Shown: positions 42,601 to 52,578 of the stretch, piece by piece
Layout of the letters: every line of letters starts with the position of its first letter
Numbering within the stretch: the stretch's first letter is position 1
Origin: Lasiosphaeris hirsuta
Lineage: Eukaryota > Ascomycota > Sordariomycetes > Sordariales > Lasiosphaeriaceae
Assembly: GCA_030549175.1 (NCBI GenBank)
Contig: JAUKUA010000005.1
Span: 124,001 to 188,000 of the forward strand
Direction of reading: 5' to 3'
DNA: 64,000 bases
Notes under the pieces: generated by a model
What the model saw: the letters and a program-made list of their open reading frames with translations, nothing else
Told to the model about the DNA's origin: nothing
Database searches by the model: none
Program-made: the position numbers and the translations under genes

Positions 42601-43069
42601 TAGCACTGAAAGGAAAAGAGTTGACCGCGGTAGGTAGTAAAGACCTCATCTCCTGTGTGAGTCGAAAGTGAAGCTGTTCGCGACACTCGCCCAGCGTCGC
42701 CTCCAGTCGCTGGATGTCGGCCTCGTGGACCTTTCCTCGGAGTGCCGCCTTGAGGCTCTGGGCTTTGGACGCGGGACCCGATACCTTGCACTTGCGCAGC
42801 AACTGGGCTAATTCGGCTGACAGCGTCGTGCACTGCTTTGCAAGAGAAAGCATACCGTCGTCATCATCGCTCGACTTGCCCTTGGGTGGCAACAGCAGCT
42901 TGTCGCAAAAGAGTTTCATTTCCTTGACGAGGGACTCCCGGGTGCGATCCCCCGGCGAGCTTCCGTCAAGTGATTCATGGATTAGGATAGCACCCTTGAT
43001 TAGGTCCTTGGTGAAGGTGATGAATGAGAATATTGCAGATGCAAGGCCGATGCTGGTGATCGGGTCCAT
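39656..43069 (-). CDS. NACHT-type STAND NTPase (fungal NLR)
   Basis: Four exons on the minus strand (43069-42645, 42571-42084, 42010-39767, 39711-39656) give 1,070 residues. The N-terminal ~260 residues start MDPITSIGLASAIFSFITF, a helical region common in fungal STAND proteins. Walker A is GKLGSGKST (277-285) and Walker B is CFCFFIDGLDE (395-405). They are followed by LKMFVSSREDN (sensor 1-like) and LHELTIHDMEGYVEAKL, all NACHT features. The C-terminal ~450 residues show no clear WD40 or TPR array; one ankyrin-like stretch (AERLLELGANVDL) is visible near 955. Intron 1 uses a weak donor (gtcttt). Fungal NLRs act in non-self recognition and regulated cell death; the ligand here is unknown. Confidence 0.85.
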
Positions 43070-43404
43070 CGTCACTTTCAAGCTGTCGTGCGTTGAGAAG
43101 GAAGGGCCGTAGTAATGACCGCAAAGAATTTGATTGTCCTTTGATCAGTCACTAGTTATGTAGCGACTGATGAAGGGGAGGCCAAATTCCACACGTCGAG
43201 TTCGATGCCCAACACACACGGGGTTTCCCCCCTGCATCCACAAAGTGCCACGTCGAAATGTGCAATAAGGAAAGCCCGATTTGCTCCCCGGCAGAAAAGA
43301 CTGAACATGCATGCCGGTCCATTAACCATGATCCAATCAGTCCAAGTTCGAGCCTGTTATTAGTGGCCTTTTCAGATCGACTCGTTTCGTCAGAGGTATT
43401 TTGA
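43070..43404. other. Upstream region of the NLR gene
   Basis: 335 bp between the NLR start and repeat copy B. Presumed promoter; no motif assigned. Confidence 0.4.
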
Positions 43405-43690
43405 CTAGGTGCCAGTTTCCACGCCAGGCGCTGACCAACCGGGATGGAGATGCTTATTTGCGGGGATGCTTCTTATTAGACATTATGCAAACCACGGTCC
43501 AAGTTGGGGTGCTTTCAAGTTACCTACCTACCTATTCAGAGTGAATGTCAAATCACATCGGTAATGCGTCGTGTTTTTACGGCTATTGGTCTCTCCAGGT
43601 GACGCTTGGGAAGTAATAACCAAAGTAAAATTCAGGCAGGGCCCCTTGTAGCGCCCCTGACACGCGCTGGCCCCAGTCCGGTGTGAGATT
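43405..43690 (+). repeat. Direct repeat copy B, upstream of the NLR gene
   Basis: Counterpart of the repeat at 37405-38110, in the same orientation, shorter by roughly 430 bp. Differences include several C-to-T or G-to-A changes (for example cgcgacgg versus cgggatgg). It lies ~340 bp beyond the NLR start codon, so the two copies bracket the NLR and its convergent neighbour. Confidence 0.6.
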
Positions 43691-43732
43691 GCTACAATAC
43701 CGGATAGTTAAGTTGTAGGTGTTGATTGAGGT

Positions 43733-44809
43733 CTACACCGTAGTCGCCCCAGTAATCCTCACAAATTCCTCCTCAACATGTGCCCATATATCCCGCACCG
43801 TACCCTCATCCCCTAAACTGCTAAGAAATTTTTCTACCGTTGCCGACGCGCCCTCGCCATCATTAGAAACCGAGTAAACGCCGCTCCCGCTCCTCCCGTT
43901 CGTCCCTCGCGCAACCGTAACACCCTGCGGCAACGGCACACCCGCCGTAGCCGCCGCGCCCGGAAATCTAGCGCTCGTCGCAAGAAAGAGATGCCGCTCC
44001 CCAGCTTCCCCAATCGGTATAGCGAGAAAGCGGACAATGGTAGGGAACACGGCCTCCCAGATCGCCCTCAAAACAGCAAACGTCACCCCCTCCACATCGT
44101 TCCCAAAGTTGGTCTTGACAAAGCCGGGATAAGCGTGGATGAAGGACACAGTCGGGGCGGTCTGCGCGATGGCCTCGAGCGCGAGCGTCATCATGGAGCT
44201 AAATTGGGCGCGGCCCTTGGGAGCCAAGAAGGAAATGTTGCGGCCCTAGAAGTCGGTCTTGTCGACGGCGCCTTCTTTGGTGCCTGCGAAGACGGTCACG
44301 ACGCGCCGGAGGTCGGTTGCGTTTTATACTAGGGGCAGGAGGTTGGCGATGAAGCGGAGGCGCGCGTAGAGGGCCACGGCGATGGGTAGTTGAGGCCCTC
44401 TTCGGTGTCTGCAGGAGGGGTTAGCTTTCTTTGCGTTTTCTTGATTGACAGTCTCATCTTTCCCGGTTACCATGGACCCGGTACTGAGAAACAAGAGATT
44501 GATGGCCGTTTCCTTTGCCCTGATCTCGCCGCAGACGCGATCCACAGAGTGAAGGAGACTGACGTCGACGCTGGTGAAGTAACACTCCCCTTTGGGATTA
44601 AGCTCCTGCAGCTCCTTTTGCACTCGGTCGCGCGACTGCCTGGACCTCCCAAGGAAGCAAATTCGGGGCCTGACTGCATTCTTAGCGAATTGCTTTAGCG
44701 ATGTCTCGCCAACACCGTTGGTCGCGCCGGCGAACACGGCGACAAGACCGGGCAGGAAAGCCGTGGCAATCTTGGAATTCGATGACCGGATCTGTTCGAG
44801 AGCGACCAT
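43733..44809 (-). pseudogene. Short-chain dehydrogenase/reductase gene, broken
   Basis: The start (ATG 44809) reads VALEQIRSSNSKIA..GLVAVFAGATNGVGETSLKQFA, an SDR cofactor motif in the form common to fungal SDRs, then FTSVDVSLLHSVDRVC, LLFLSTGSMVTGKD. The likely intron (44457-44409) has AT where the GT donor should be. A one-base frameshift follows near 44385. Next come TAA at 44326-44324 and TAG at 44248-44246 inside a continuous frame (LRRVVTVFAGTKEG..GRNISFLAPKGRAQ). The frame then runs to the stop at 43733. Both stops read as Gln codons if T is reverted to C. It sits at the downstream end of a minus-strand run of metabolic genes, so it may be a lost tailoring enzyme. Confidence 0.8.
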
Positions 44810-45198
44810 TGTCAAGCGTGGACCGTATGCCGAGTGGAGTCAACTTAATTTCAGGCTCGAAGTCAGGAGGAAGGACAACACAGCTTTGAAGCCTGCATCC
44901 GGTGCAGCGCAAATCAAGAAGAGAATTGGAAAGAACACAGGCGCCTCACTTTATACGGAATATGCAAGTTACAATAGTAGTTCTTTGTATGTCGATCGCC
45001 GCCGCTTCTGCCAATTGATTTCGGATTCCAACTCCGAAATGCCAAGTCAACCCAATCCTCCAACCCTCGGCGGCCTGAAATCCGAACACCGCCAGGCCAC
45101 CCTCCCCTCCCCCCCTCCCCCCCGGGCACGCCATTCCCCCCGGGCCCTCCGCGCCATCCAATTTCACGCACCAACCAACCCCCGGGCCGGCGAGTTCC

Positions 45199-46319
45199 CT
45201 ACATCTCCACAACCAACTTCTCCCCGCTCACCCCCTTCGCCAACTCCCACAGCCCGCCCTGAATCCCCGCCACACCGTGCCCGACAACACGGAACGGCGA
45301 GAGCACCAACTGCCCCTCGGCCAACCACTTCGGCAGCGCCTCGCCGTACAACCACTCACACACATCCTCCCGCCGATTCCACAAATCATCCCCCCTGACC
45401 ATCCTCGCCTCCACCCCCTCGGGCCTCTCCACCTCCTCGGGCCACGGCCGCGTATGCGACAGGACCTTCCTCCCGTCCCCCCCGGACCGCCTCAGCACCT
45501 CCAGGACCACCGGCAGCGTCCCCGGCTGCGAGATGGCGTCCACAGCCAACCCAATCGGGGTGCCCTCGCGCTTAGCCGCGGCGACCAACTCATCAACGGC
45601 CGCGGGGGCGTCATGATAATCAACCACATACGCGACGCCGAGGGCGCGCAGGCGCGCGTGGTGGTGTGGGCTAGCAGTCGCAAAGACAGTCAATCCAGCG
45701 CGGCGGGCGAGCTGGACGGTCATGGCGCCGACGCCAGCAGAAGCGCCGCCCCAGACGAGGAGGGCGGTGGGGCGGGGCGCCGGGGGCAGGGCGGGGTAGC
45801 CGGGGAGGGCGATTGCGAAGATGTCGAGGAGGGACATGGTGGCGGTGCCGACGGCAGTGGGGAGGGTGGCGCCCTGGGCAAAGGTCATGGTCGCGGAGAG
45901 GGCGACGGCGGCATTAGCTTTGATGACGACGTGGGTTTGGAATGCGGCGTTGGCCAGGTTGTGGGAGACGAGGCCGTGCGCGAAGCCGATGATGCGGTCA
46001 CCTGGCTGGAAGGTGGTGACGGACGCACCGGCTTGGATGACTACGCCGCTGAGGTCTGGAGGGGGAGAGGAAGTTAGCATCGGGGCGGGGCTGGGTTTGG
46101 GGTATGATGTGGTTACTTGCCTGTGCCGAGGATGGCGGGATAGGATGAGATGAGGAAGTCATGAGCTTGGCGAAGCCCGTCGATCGGGTTCAGTCCGACC
46201 GCGTGGTTCCGGATCAGGAGCTCGCCGGGTCCAGGGGAGGGGACCGGCCGTTCCTGGATCAGGAAATCGCTTTTTGGCGTGGTGAGAACGGCGGCGAAGT
46301 TGGTTGTCTGGTCTGTCAT
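45199..46319 (-). CDS. MDR-family (enoyl reductase/zinc-ADH-like) oxidoreductase
   Basis: Two exons on the minus strand (46319-46121 and 46055-45199) encode 351 residues. Exon 1 carries AAVLTTPKSDFLIQERPVPSPGPGELLI and NHAVGLNPIDGL..PAILGT, the GroES-like fold. Exon 2 has DLSGVV, GDRIIGFAHG and the nucleotide motif VWGGASAGVGAMTVQLAR. The intron donor is GCAAGT, a GC-AG intron required to join ILGT to DLSGVV. No zinc ligands are visible, so the non-zinc NADPH-dependent branch used as trans-acting enoyl reductases is likeliest. In-frame ATGs at 46400 and 46415 would add 27-32 residues; 46319 fits the family start. Neighbours suggest a biosynthetic cluster. Confidence 0.8.
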
Positions 46320-46766
46320 GGTGGTGTGAGTTGAGGCAAACGATGCAAATGGTGCTGTTGAGGGAGAAACCACAAGGTCCGATGGCGTAGTAGTGACCAT
46401 GGTTTTTTTATACATGAGCTATCCCTGCCAGGTATGATGTCAACCATGAAATCAGCAAGATGCACTTCTGTATGAGATGCGTTGCGGCATCCTACCTCCG
46501 AGTCCGAGTTCCGAAGAAACCAGATTCTATGAATGAGAAATGGCCCCTGACAAACTTTGCCGACGGCTGGTGGGGGAGCCGGAGCCAAGTCGCGGGAGGA
46601 ACTCGGCCAATTTTGCCGACGCCAAGCATTTCCGCACGGCAATAATTGCTTGTGCGGCAGCCGTGAAAACAACTGGTCAAAAGACTCTAGATACGGTCTA
46701 ACGACCAATCAAATCAACATCGAAGTATGGGAATGCCAAAGCCACCCGCTGAATGATGAAAGCAAC

Positions 46767-48578
46767 CTACAACCCAGCCAACACCGTCGCCAACATCATA
46801 CCTACCCCGTCCAACCCCGCATGCCAATCATCTAGCGCCCCGCCGACACCGTCGCCGCCGCCACCCACATTCATAATAAGAGCACTCTTCCCGCCGTGCT
46901 TAGCCGCCACCAGGTCGCCCAGCGTGTCGAACCTGCGCCAGTCATCCGCGCCCCGTGCCGCCAACCAGCCGTCGTACTCACTCTCCCACGCCCGTCGGCC
47001 CTTGGCCTCCCACAGCACCTTGTCGCCGGGTAGCGGGATGGAGTAGGGGTCCAGGATGAGGCTGCACACCTCGCCGCCGACGATGAGGGTGATGAGGAAG
47101 CAGACGATGACGACCCTGCGTGTGTCAGTGGTGGGCATGGGGAAGAGTGCGGGGATAGAGGGTGTTGGTTACCGTCGACGGGTCTCTTCGTGCACCCACT
47201 CCTCCCAGCTGGGTCGGGATGTGCGCGTGTGCGACGGGCTGAATGGCCCGGAGCAGTTTACGGCGAAGGATTCGGCGAGTCGCTGGGTTGTTTGTCAGTA
47301 TCTGGATCATGCGGTCTACCAAGGGACAACTGCCCGCCTTTAATGTTTGTATCATCTCTCCGTTGGCAGCCAAGTACTGGGTACCCGAGTCGGTGAATCT
47401 CATGATGATGTAGATCACCAGGGCTTGGATGGACGCCAACCTCTCGCTCTGCGAAAATTGATTCATCTGGCCATGTAAGATTAGTGCGTTTGGCTGAGGT
47501 GCGGGCCCCACCCACCTCATCCTTGATCCGGTACGTCTCGTAGTCGACCATGGTCCAAAGAAAGGCCCGCGAGTTGGGTATCCGCGAGGCGAAGATCTGA
47601 GCAATGCTCATGCACGCAGTCAGCGGTTTGGGGGCCACAGATTGTGCGCCGTCGCCATGGTTGAGTTCGAGCCGTCTCTGCCCATCGGGGTCGTATCTAT
47701 AGCCGCAGCTGAGGTGGTGCACGATGGGCGCTAAGGTTTTTGGTTGGACCAACATGCGCGGGAATGTTCGGAGGATGGATATGATGAGCTGTCGGCTTGG
47801 GTGGGAAATGTAGCGCCGGGACCACAGCTCGAGATCCATAACGGAGCTGCCCCAGTTGGAAGCGTTGCTGGTTTCGACATCGCCCCCGGTGGGCAGTGAA
47901 AACATGGAGAACATCGGGGGTGACGACTGGTTAGGCAAGATCAAGCACGTCACATCAGAGGTGGGAGCTGTATCTTGGTGAGGATCGCCAGTTTGGGAGT
48001 TGATCAACAGATCAGGTGACTGCGAGAAGTAGTCGGAAGGGATAGCGGAATATCCACCCTGCGGTGAGGCTAAATGAATGGACCCTGATTCCGGAGGGCT
48101 GGGGACTTGGTGCTCCTTCATCGAGCCTTGGTTGGGCTTATCGAGCCCTTGTGAACATGACACGGCGATGGGGGGTGTTATGACCAGAGAATGATCGGCT
48201 GTGCTTGGGGAGTTGGCCACTGAGTTGCCGCAGGGCGCTCCCACGGCACGGATAGGTCCATTCTTGACGGGGTACGAGCAAGGGGTCTGGTTGTTGACGC
48301 AGCGCGAACATGGCTCTTGGAAGTCGCATTTGGTCTTGGTGGCACGACAGTTTTGACAAGCCTTTGGCCTGGATGCCCGTTTTTTGGCCGTCCTCCGGCG
48401 GCAGTACGGCACATGCCGCGTGTGTGTTGATTCTGAAAGTGTGTGCATGATTTAGCCAGGATGCGGTGAGCTGGGGATGAGTGCCATTACCTTGATTAAA
48501 CGGCTTTCCACACGTGGGACAGAAGTATAGCTGGTTGGTCGTCGGGAGCCCGGCGCCGAGGTTCGGTCTGGTTTCCAT
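46767..48578 (-). CDS. Regulator with C2HC finger plus Zn2Cys6 cluster
   Basis: Five exons on the minus strand (48578-48491, 48432-47516, 47466-47320, 47282-47173, 47115-46767) give 536 residues. An atypical finger C20-x2-C23-x12-H36-x3-C40 is split by intron 1. It is followed at once by Zn2Cys6 C55-x2-C58-x6-C65-x5-C71-x2-C74-x6-C81. The C-terminal part has FASRIPNSRAFLW, a MNQFSQSERLASIQALVIY block and SWEEWVHEETRRRVVIVCFLI, typical of fungal transcription factors that pair these fingers. Intron 3 as modelled is only 37 bp (47319-47283). It could instead be a frameshift. In-frame ATGs at 48674 and 48677 are alternative starts. Likely a local pathway regulator in the nucleus. Confidence 0.75.
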
Positions 48579-48945
48579 CTTGACGGTGTTGCTTGCTGCC
48601 CGTCCAAAGGAGCGTTTCGGTGTTGTCGGTGAATGCGGGGATTGAAACAGGGCAAACGCAACAACTGCCGTCATCATCAGTCAACCAGAGAAAGCAATTA
48701 GTAAGCATGATCTCAACACTCGAAAAGGACCAGGTCTTTTGGCATCAACAAAAGCCATTTTTGGATTTGGGATGGCCCATCCCGTTTCCGAAACGTATCC
48801 CAGGGAGGGCCTGAGAATTAAATTGAGAAACAATTGAAACCGAAAAGTTAACACGGGATATTGAGGCTTCATGATATTGTTCCAACTTTACATTTCAGAT
48901 TCTACGCTACCTAGCGGGAAACAGACAACTTGAAGGATGGATTTC
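48579..48945. other. Short intergenic region
   Basis: 367 bp between the methyltransferase stop and the regulator start. It would contain the regulator promoter. No motif assigned. Confidence 0.4.
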
Positions 48946-49767
48946 TCATGTTTTTCTCGCGAGCAGTTCCCCGTGCATACACCCAAACCAAGCCCCAGGC
49001 TCGCCAGCCCAAGCCCCGACAGCCTCCACAAACTCATCGACCGCCTGCTCAGTCGCATAACTCCCTCTCACCATCTTCCCCCTCAGCTGCGTCCCAGGAC
49101 CGAGCCTCGCAACCCAGCTCCTGCCCCAATACCCAACCGCCTCCCGATCCGCAAAAGCCCAACAGCTGCCCCGGCACTCCATCTCGCCCTCCCCAAACCC
49201 CGCCTCGAGCGCGACTGCCCTCAATCGGACCCCCATCTGCGGATCGGCTCCGCCCTCGGCAATCGTGCCTGCAATCCCGACCGCCCACAGCGCCAGGCGC
49301 GCGTCGGGCGGGTACCACACGGCGGAGCCGACGACCATGTCCTTGCACGCGACGACGCCGCCGGGCCGGAGCACGCGGCGCATCTCGCGCAGCGCCGCCG
49401 CCGGCTGCGCCAGGTGGATGACCACCTGGTGGGCGTGCACGACGTCGAAGGCGCCGTCGGGGAAGGGTAGGTGAGTTGTGACGTCGCCGGTGGCGAAGGA
49501 GACGTTGGTCAGTCCGCGGTCGCTGCATGTTTTGCGTGCTGCTGCGAGCGCGGATTCGCTGATCTCGAGGCATGTTACATGTCCTGTGGGAACGAGGGCT
49601 GCGAGGTCGGCAGAGATGGTGCCGGGGCCGCAGCCGACGTCGAGGATGGAGAAGGAGGATTGCAGGTGTGGGAGTAGATGGGCTGCGTCGCGGGCCGCCG
49701 TGCGCCACGCGTGCGCTGCGAGCACTTCGGGCGCGTGGCCGTGGATGTATTTTGCTGCTTCACTCAT
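48946..49767 (-). CDS. Class I SAM-dependent methyltransferase (UbiE/COQ5-like)
   Basis: 273 residues, no intron, ATG at 49767 (MSEAAKYIHGH). Motif I is ILDVGCGPGTIS (41-52), followed by acidic CLEISESAL, motif II-like FATGDVTTHLPFPDGAFDVVHAHQVVIHL, and post-motif ALREMRRVLRPGGVVACKDMV. This is the COQ5/UbiE-like fold common in fungal secondary metabolism. It transfers a methyl group from S-adenosylmethionine to an unknown acceptor. The frame is open upstream to 50031, but the added residues do not look like family sequence. It is the most upstream gene of a same-strand set with the regulator, the MDR oxidoreductase and the broken SDR. Confidence 0.85.
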   Translation of the reverse strand: MSEAAKYIHGHAPEVLAAHAWRTAARDAAHLLPHLQSSFSILDVGCGPGTISADLAALVPTGHVTCLEISESALAAARKTCSDRGLTNVSFATGDVTTHLPFPDGAFDVVHAHQVVIHLAQPAAALREMRRVLRPGGVVACKDMVVGSAVWYPPDARLALWAVGIAGTIAEGGADPQMGVRLRAVALEAGFGEGEMECRGSCWAFADREAVGYWGRSWVARLGPGTQLRGKMVRGSYATEQAVDEFVEAVGAWAGEPGAWFGCMHGELLARKT

Positions 49768-50339
49768 GGTTTTGCTCGTGTTGCGGGTTGGCTCGATGAT
49801 GGGAGCGGCCGTGGGGTAGAATAGACTCGGAGTTGAATCCGGAGCTAAGAACACCTTGCACGTGATCACCACCAAAGAGTCTGCAGTATCATGATTGTCA
49901 GTGTGACTGGCTTCTGGTTTTCTTGTTGGCACTAAACACTCCCCTCGAGAGAGATAGTAATAAACAGGAAATTCATCTACCACCAAATTGAAAACGGCAT
50001 TTCCTGGAATTGTGCAATGTATAATTGGCATTTTAAAAGGGCCTCTCTCATATCCACAAAGCCATCGTTCACGTAATAGGGCTTTAAAGTCACGCCAACA
50101 AACACAAGCGTCGGATACTACCTACATGCACCTCAATCCAATCCATCTCACCGTCCAGTCTAGCCCCAGCTCATTGGTATCCATCATATGCCGGCTTCAC
50201 GAAAGAGTCAACGTCCTCGTTGTCGATAGGGGACGTCCTCGTTCGCAAAAAGGAAAAAAAAAAAGAAGGCCGGTAGCCAAATAGGATCGCGCAGATCTAG
50301 CTATGCCGCTGCGGCTGCGGTATAATCCGGTGGGTTCGC

Positions 50340-50561
50340 TCAATCGAGGTCTTCAAGGTGGGCTGTGGTAGGCTTGACAGTGTGCGCCGAATGTGGTTTA
50401 TGCTCCTTGATGTGGTGGAACAGCTGGTTTCGGCTGTCAAAGGTGGAAAAACAAGCCCTACAGGTGGCAGGAGGGCTAGGTGTGGAAGGTTTGCCGTCAA
50501 CTAGCTTGCCAGAGGGCTTGCAAGGTGCGTTGCAAGGTGCGTTGCAAGGTGCAGATGGCAA
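50340..50561 (-). CDS. C2H2 zinc-finger ORF or exon fragment
   Basis: An open frame of ~73 residues ending at 50340 contains a canonical C2H2 finger, CRACFSTFDSRNQLFHHIKEH (C-x2-C-x12-H-x3-H). Upstream in the same frame lies a repeat-coded CNAPCNAPC stretch from three 12-bp units (50519-50554). No ATG precedes it, so it is either the terminal exon of an unrecognised gene or a decayed fragment. Confidence 0.35.
   Translation of the reverse strand: MPSAPCNAPCNAPCKPSGKLVDGKPSTPSPPATCRACFSTFDSRNQLFHHIKEHKPHSAHTVKPTTAHLEDLD
50519..50554 (+). repeat. 12-bp tandem repeat, three units
   Basis: Unit TTGCAAGGTGCG repeated about three times. It lies inside the C2H2-like open frame on the other strand, where it codes repeated Cys-Asn-Ala-Pro, and so lengthens the frame by whole codons. 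Confidence 0.8.
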
Positions 50562-51410
50562 GGCCGCTCTAGACCTTTGAATGCCTTGCTTCCAGGGCCT
50601 CGCGGCTGTCTGGTTGGCTGGAGGTGTGTCTCCTTGAAGGACGGTTGACTAGGCAGATCCAGGGAAGGGCAGGGTCTTTGGAAGGCAATTGACTGACTGG
50701 ATCCTGGGCAGAGCCTTTGGGAGGCAGTTGACTAGCCGGACCCACGGCAGCCTCTATTTACTAAGGACATTGTGAACAAAATGCCTAATTGGGTATGTAT
50801 CTCAGGCACTGATGGGCGTGGGTAGAAGAGAGAGCTCTTGACGTAATATTCGGTCCATATCGGTAGGTACCTTAGGTAAGGTGCCCGTGTCTTTATCTTC
50901 CAAAACCATTAATAAAATGACGATCCTAATGATATCATTCCCTCCCAACATTTATCTTACACGACATAATCGTCAATGGACCAGACATCGTGGCCAGTGT
51001 TGGGTGTTTTGTGAGCCGGTGATAAGCCTGCAGCAAGGCAGATTAACTTGACTGACCCTTGTTCAGTGGCCAGTGGTTTTGGTGAGCGAAACCGGGCACA
51101 CGCGACCTTAAGCGAAGGATCATAGGCCAGAAACCCCGGGTGGTAACGGCTGCCATTGGCTACAATAATATAAAGCGATTTAAAGTTTAGGCCATTAAAC
51201 CACGATTTATGACAGCGCATCTGAGGCCATTGAGGCCACTGAGGCTTGGACTGAGGCCCAAAAATCGTTGAAATAATTTCTGGGCCCGCTTCCCACCGGC
51301 CAGAGCCATCATGGATGGGTGTCCTCGAGGATTTCCTTTCGAATGGAACGAAGGCGAAATTCCAACGCAGAACCCAACTTCACAGAACGTCATCAGCACA
51401 ACGACGAAAA

Positions 51411-52578
51411 ATGGGCGATATTTTCTGGCACAGGTTCGATTATCCGGTCGGTGACTTTGAGTGGGACTTTAGTCACGGTACACCTCGACACACGAGTTCG
51501 TACGATGGAAACACGATGGTAAGTACAATGCAACCTCAGAGACAAAAATGTGGAAAGACAGAGACCTGACGACCATGGATCAGAGCCCACCTCCTCTTAA
51601 TTTCAACGAGGAGTCTGAATTGGGTAATGAAATCATGAGTCCATCACCGGGGATGGCATCCTCCGTGATGGAAACCGCCATATCCGCATCTCAGATCAGC
51701 ACCGTTAGGCAGTATGAGTATCAGGGCAGGGAGGGTGACGGTGGTCCATCTTTCTGTCGGAGCGTCTGGGTAGGCCAGGGGGTTCTGCCGGCGCTGACCT
51801 CTGAAAACTCAGCGCCAGTTTTGAGCTCAGAGGCGCATTTTCACTCGGTGCTCGACTTCGATACTTCGAGTGTGGCATTCCCGCCGAACCTGCCGAGTGA
51901 TCCAGATGTTGGGCATTCCGGCACCGAGGCCACCATTGACACCAATCTCCATCCCACAAACGCAATTAGCGAAAGGCATCTTCATGTCACAGTCGGTCAC
52001 GGGGTCCACGCAGCTGCTGGCGGGCCCGAGCCTTGGGGTAGCAGCCAGTGTGAGAATACCTCGAATGTGTGTGGATGGGGTAACGGACTGACACCAGCGA
52101 GCCTATCTACTTCGGCATTCGGATCGGCATCCCTGGCCGGTACCATCCTATTCTCATCGACGTTGCCCAGTGGCAGTCCTAAGGGCAGAAAGAGGTAAGA
52201 CAAGGTCTTACCAATCTAGAAAGTCAGCACGGTGGCGCGAAGGTTAACTGACCACCTTTGATATGAAGTTCGAACGCAGTGTTTCGGTGTGGGGAAGACG
52301 GGTGCTCCGAGTCCTTTACGCTAGATAAGGACCTCCGGCGCCATCACCAGACCAAGCACAGTGATGAGCCACCGTTCCGCTGTCAATGCGGTAGACCAAC
52401 CCCGCCCGGGCGCAAAGACAACTTTCGCCGTCACATCAAGAAGTGCCGTAAACCCTTCGCACCGATCTTCTCGTGTTGTTGTTCTCATGAGACCGAGGAC
52501 AAGGATGCAATGGTGTACCACCTGGCCTCCTGTGGACTCCAGCGCCGAGGGAGGCCAGCCGCGGCACGGCGAGGGTAG
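51411..52578 (+). CDS. C2H2 zinc-finger transcription factor
   Basis: Three exons (51411-51518, 51584-52194, 52269-52578) give 342 residues. The N-terminal ~240 residues are Ser/Pro/Gly-rich and disordered. The C-terminus has a C-x4-C-x12-H-x4-H finger (CGEDGCSESFTLDKDLRRHH). Two imperfect fingers follow: CQCGRPTPPGRKDNFRRHIKKC, and FSCCCSHETEDKDAMVYHLASC with a CCC start. A basic RGRPAAARRG tail ends the protein. This C-terminal triplet recurs in fungal C2H2 regulators of unknown targets. The second intron needs the acceptor at 52268 (tatgaag) to keep frame. An in-frame ATG at 51315 could add 32 residues. Nuclear DNA-binding role inferred. Confidence 0.72.

Larger units (their letters stand above)
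49768..51410. other. Intergenic region with one C2H2 fragment
   Basis: 1.6 kb holding a C2H2-like frame with a 12-bp tandem repeat (50340-50561), and otherwise AT-rich sequence with GAGGCCA-type strings near 51220-51260. No complete gene recognised apart from the start region of the next gene. Confidence 0.45.

Noticed and set aside
45277..46077. Plus-strand frame of ~266 codons opposite the MDR oxidoreductase
   Set aside because: Antisense shadow; the minus strand encodes a complete cofactor-binding oxidoreductase.
49768..50031. N-terminal extension of the methyltransferase (frame open to 50031)
   Set aside because: The added residues lack family similarity and a normal start region. ATG 49767 gives the usual family length.
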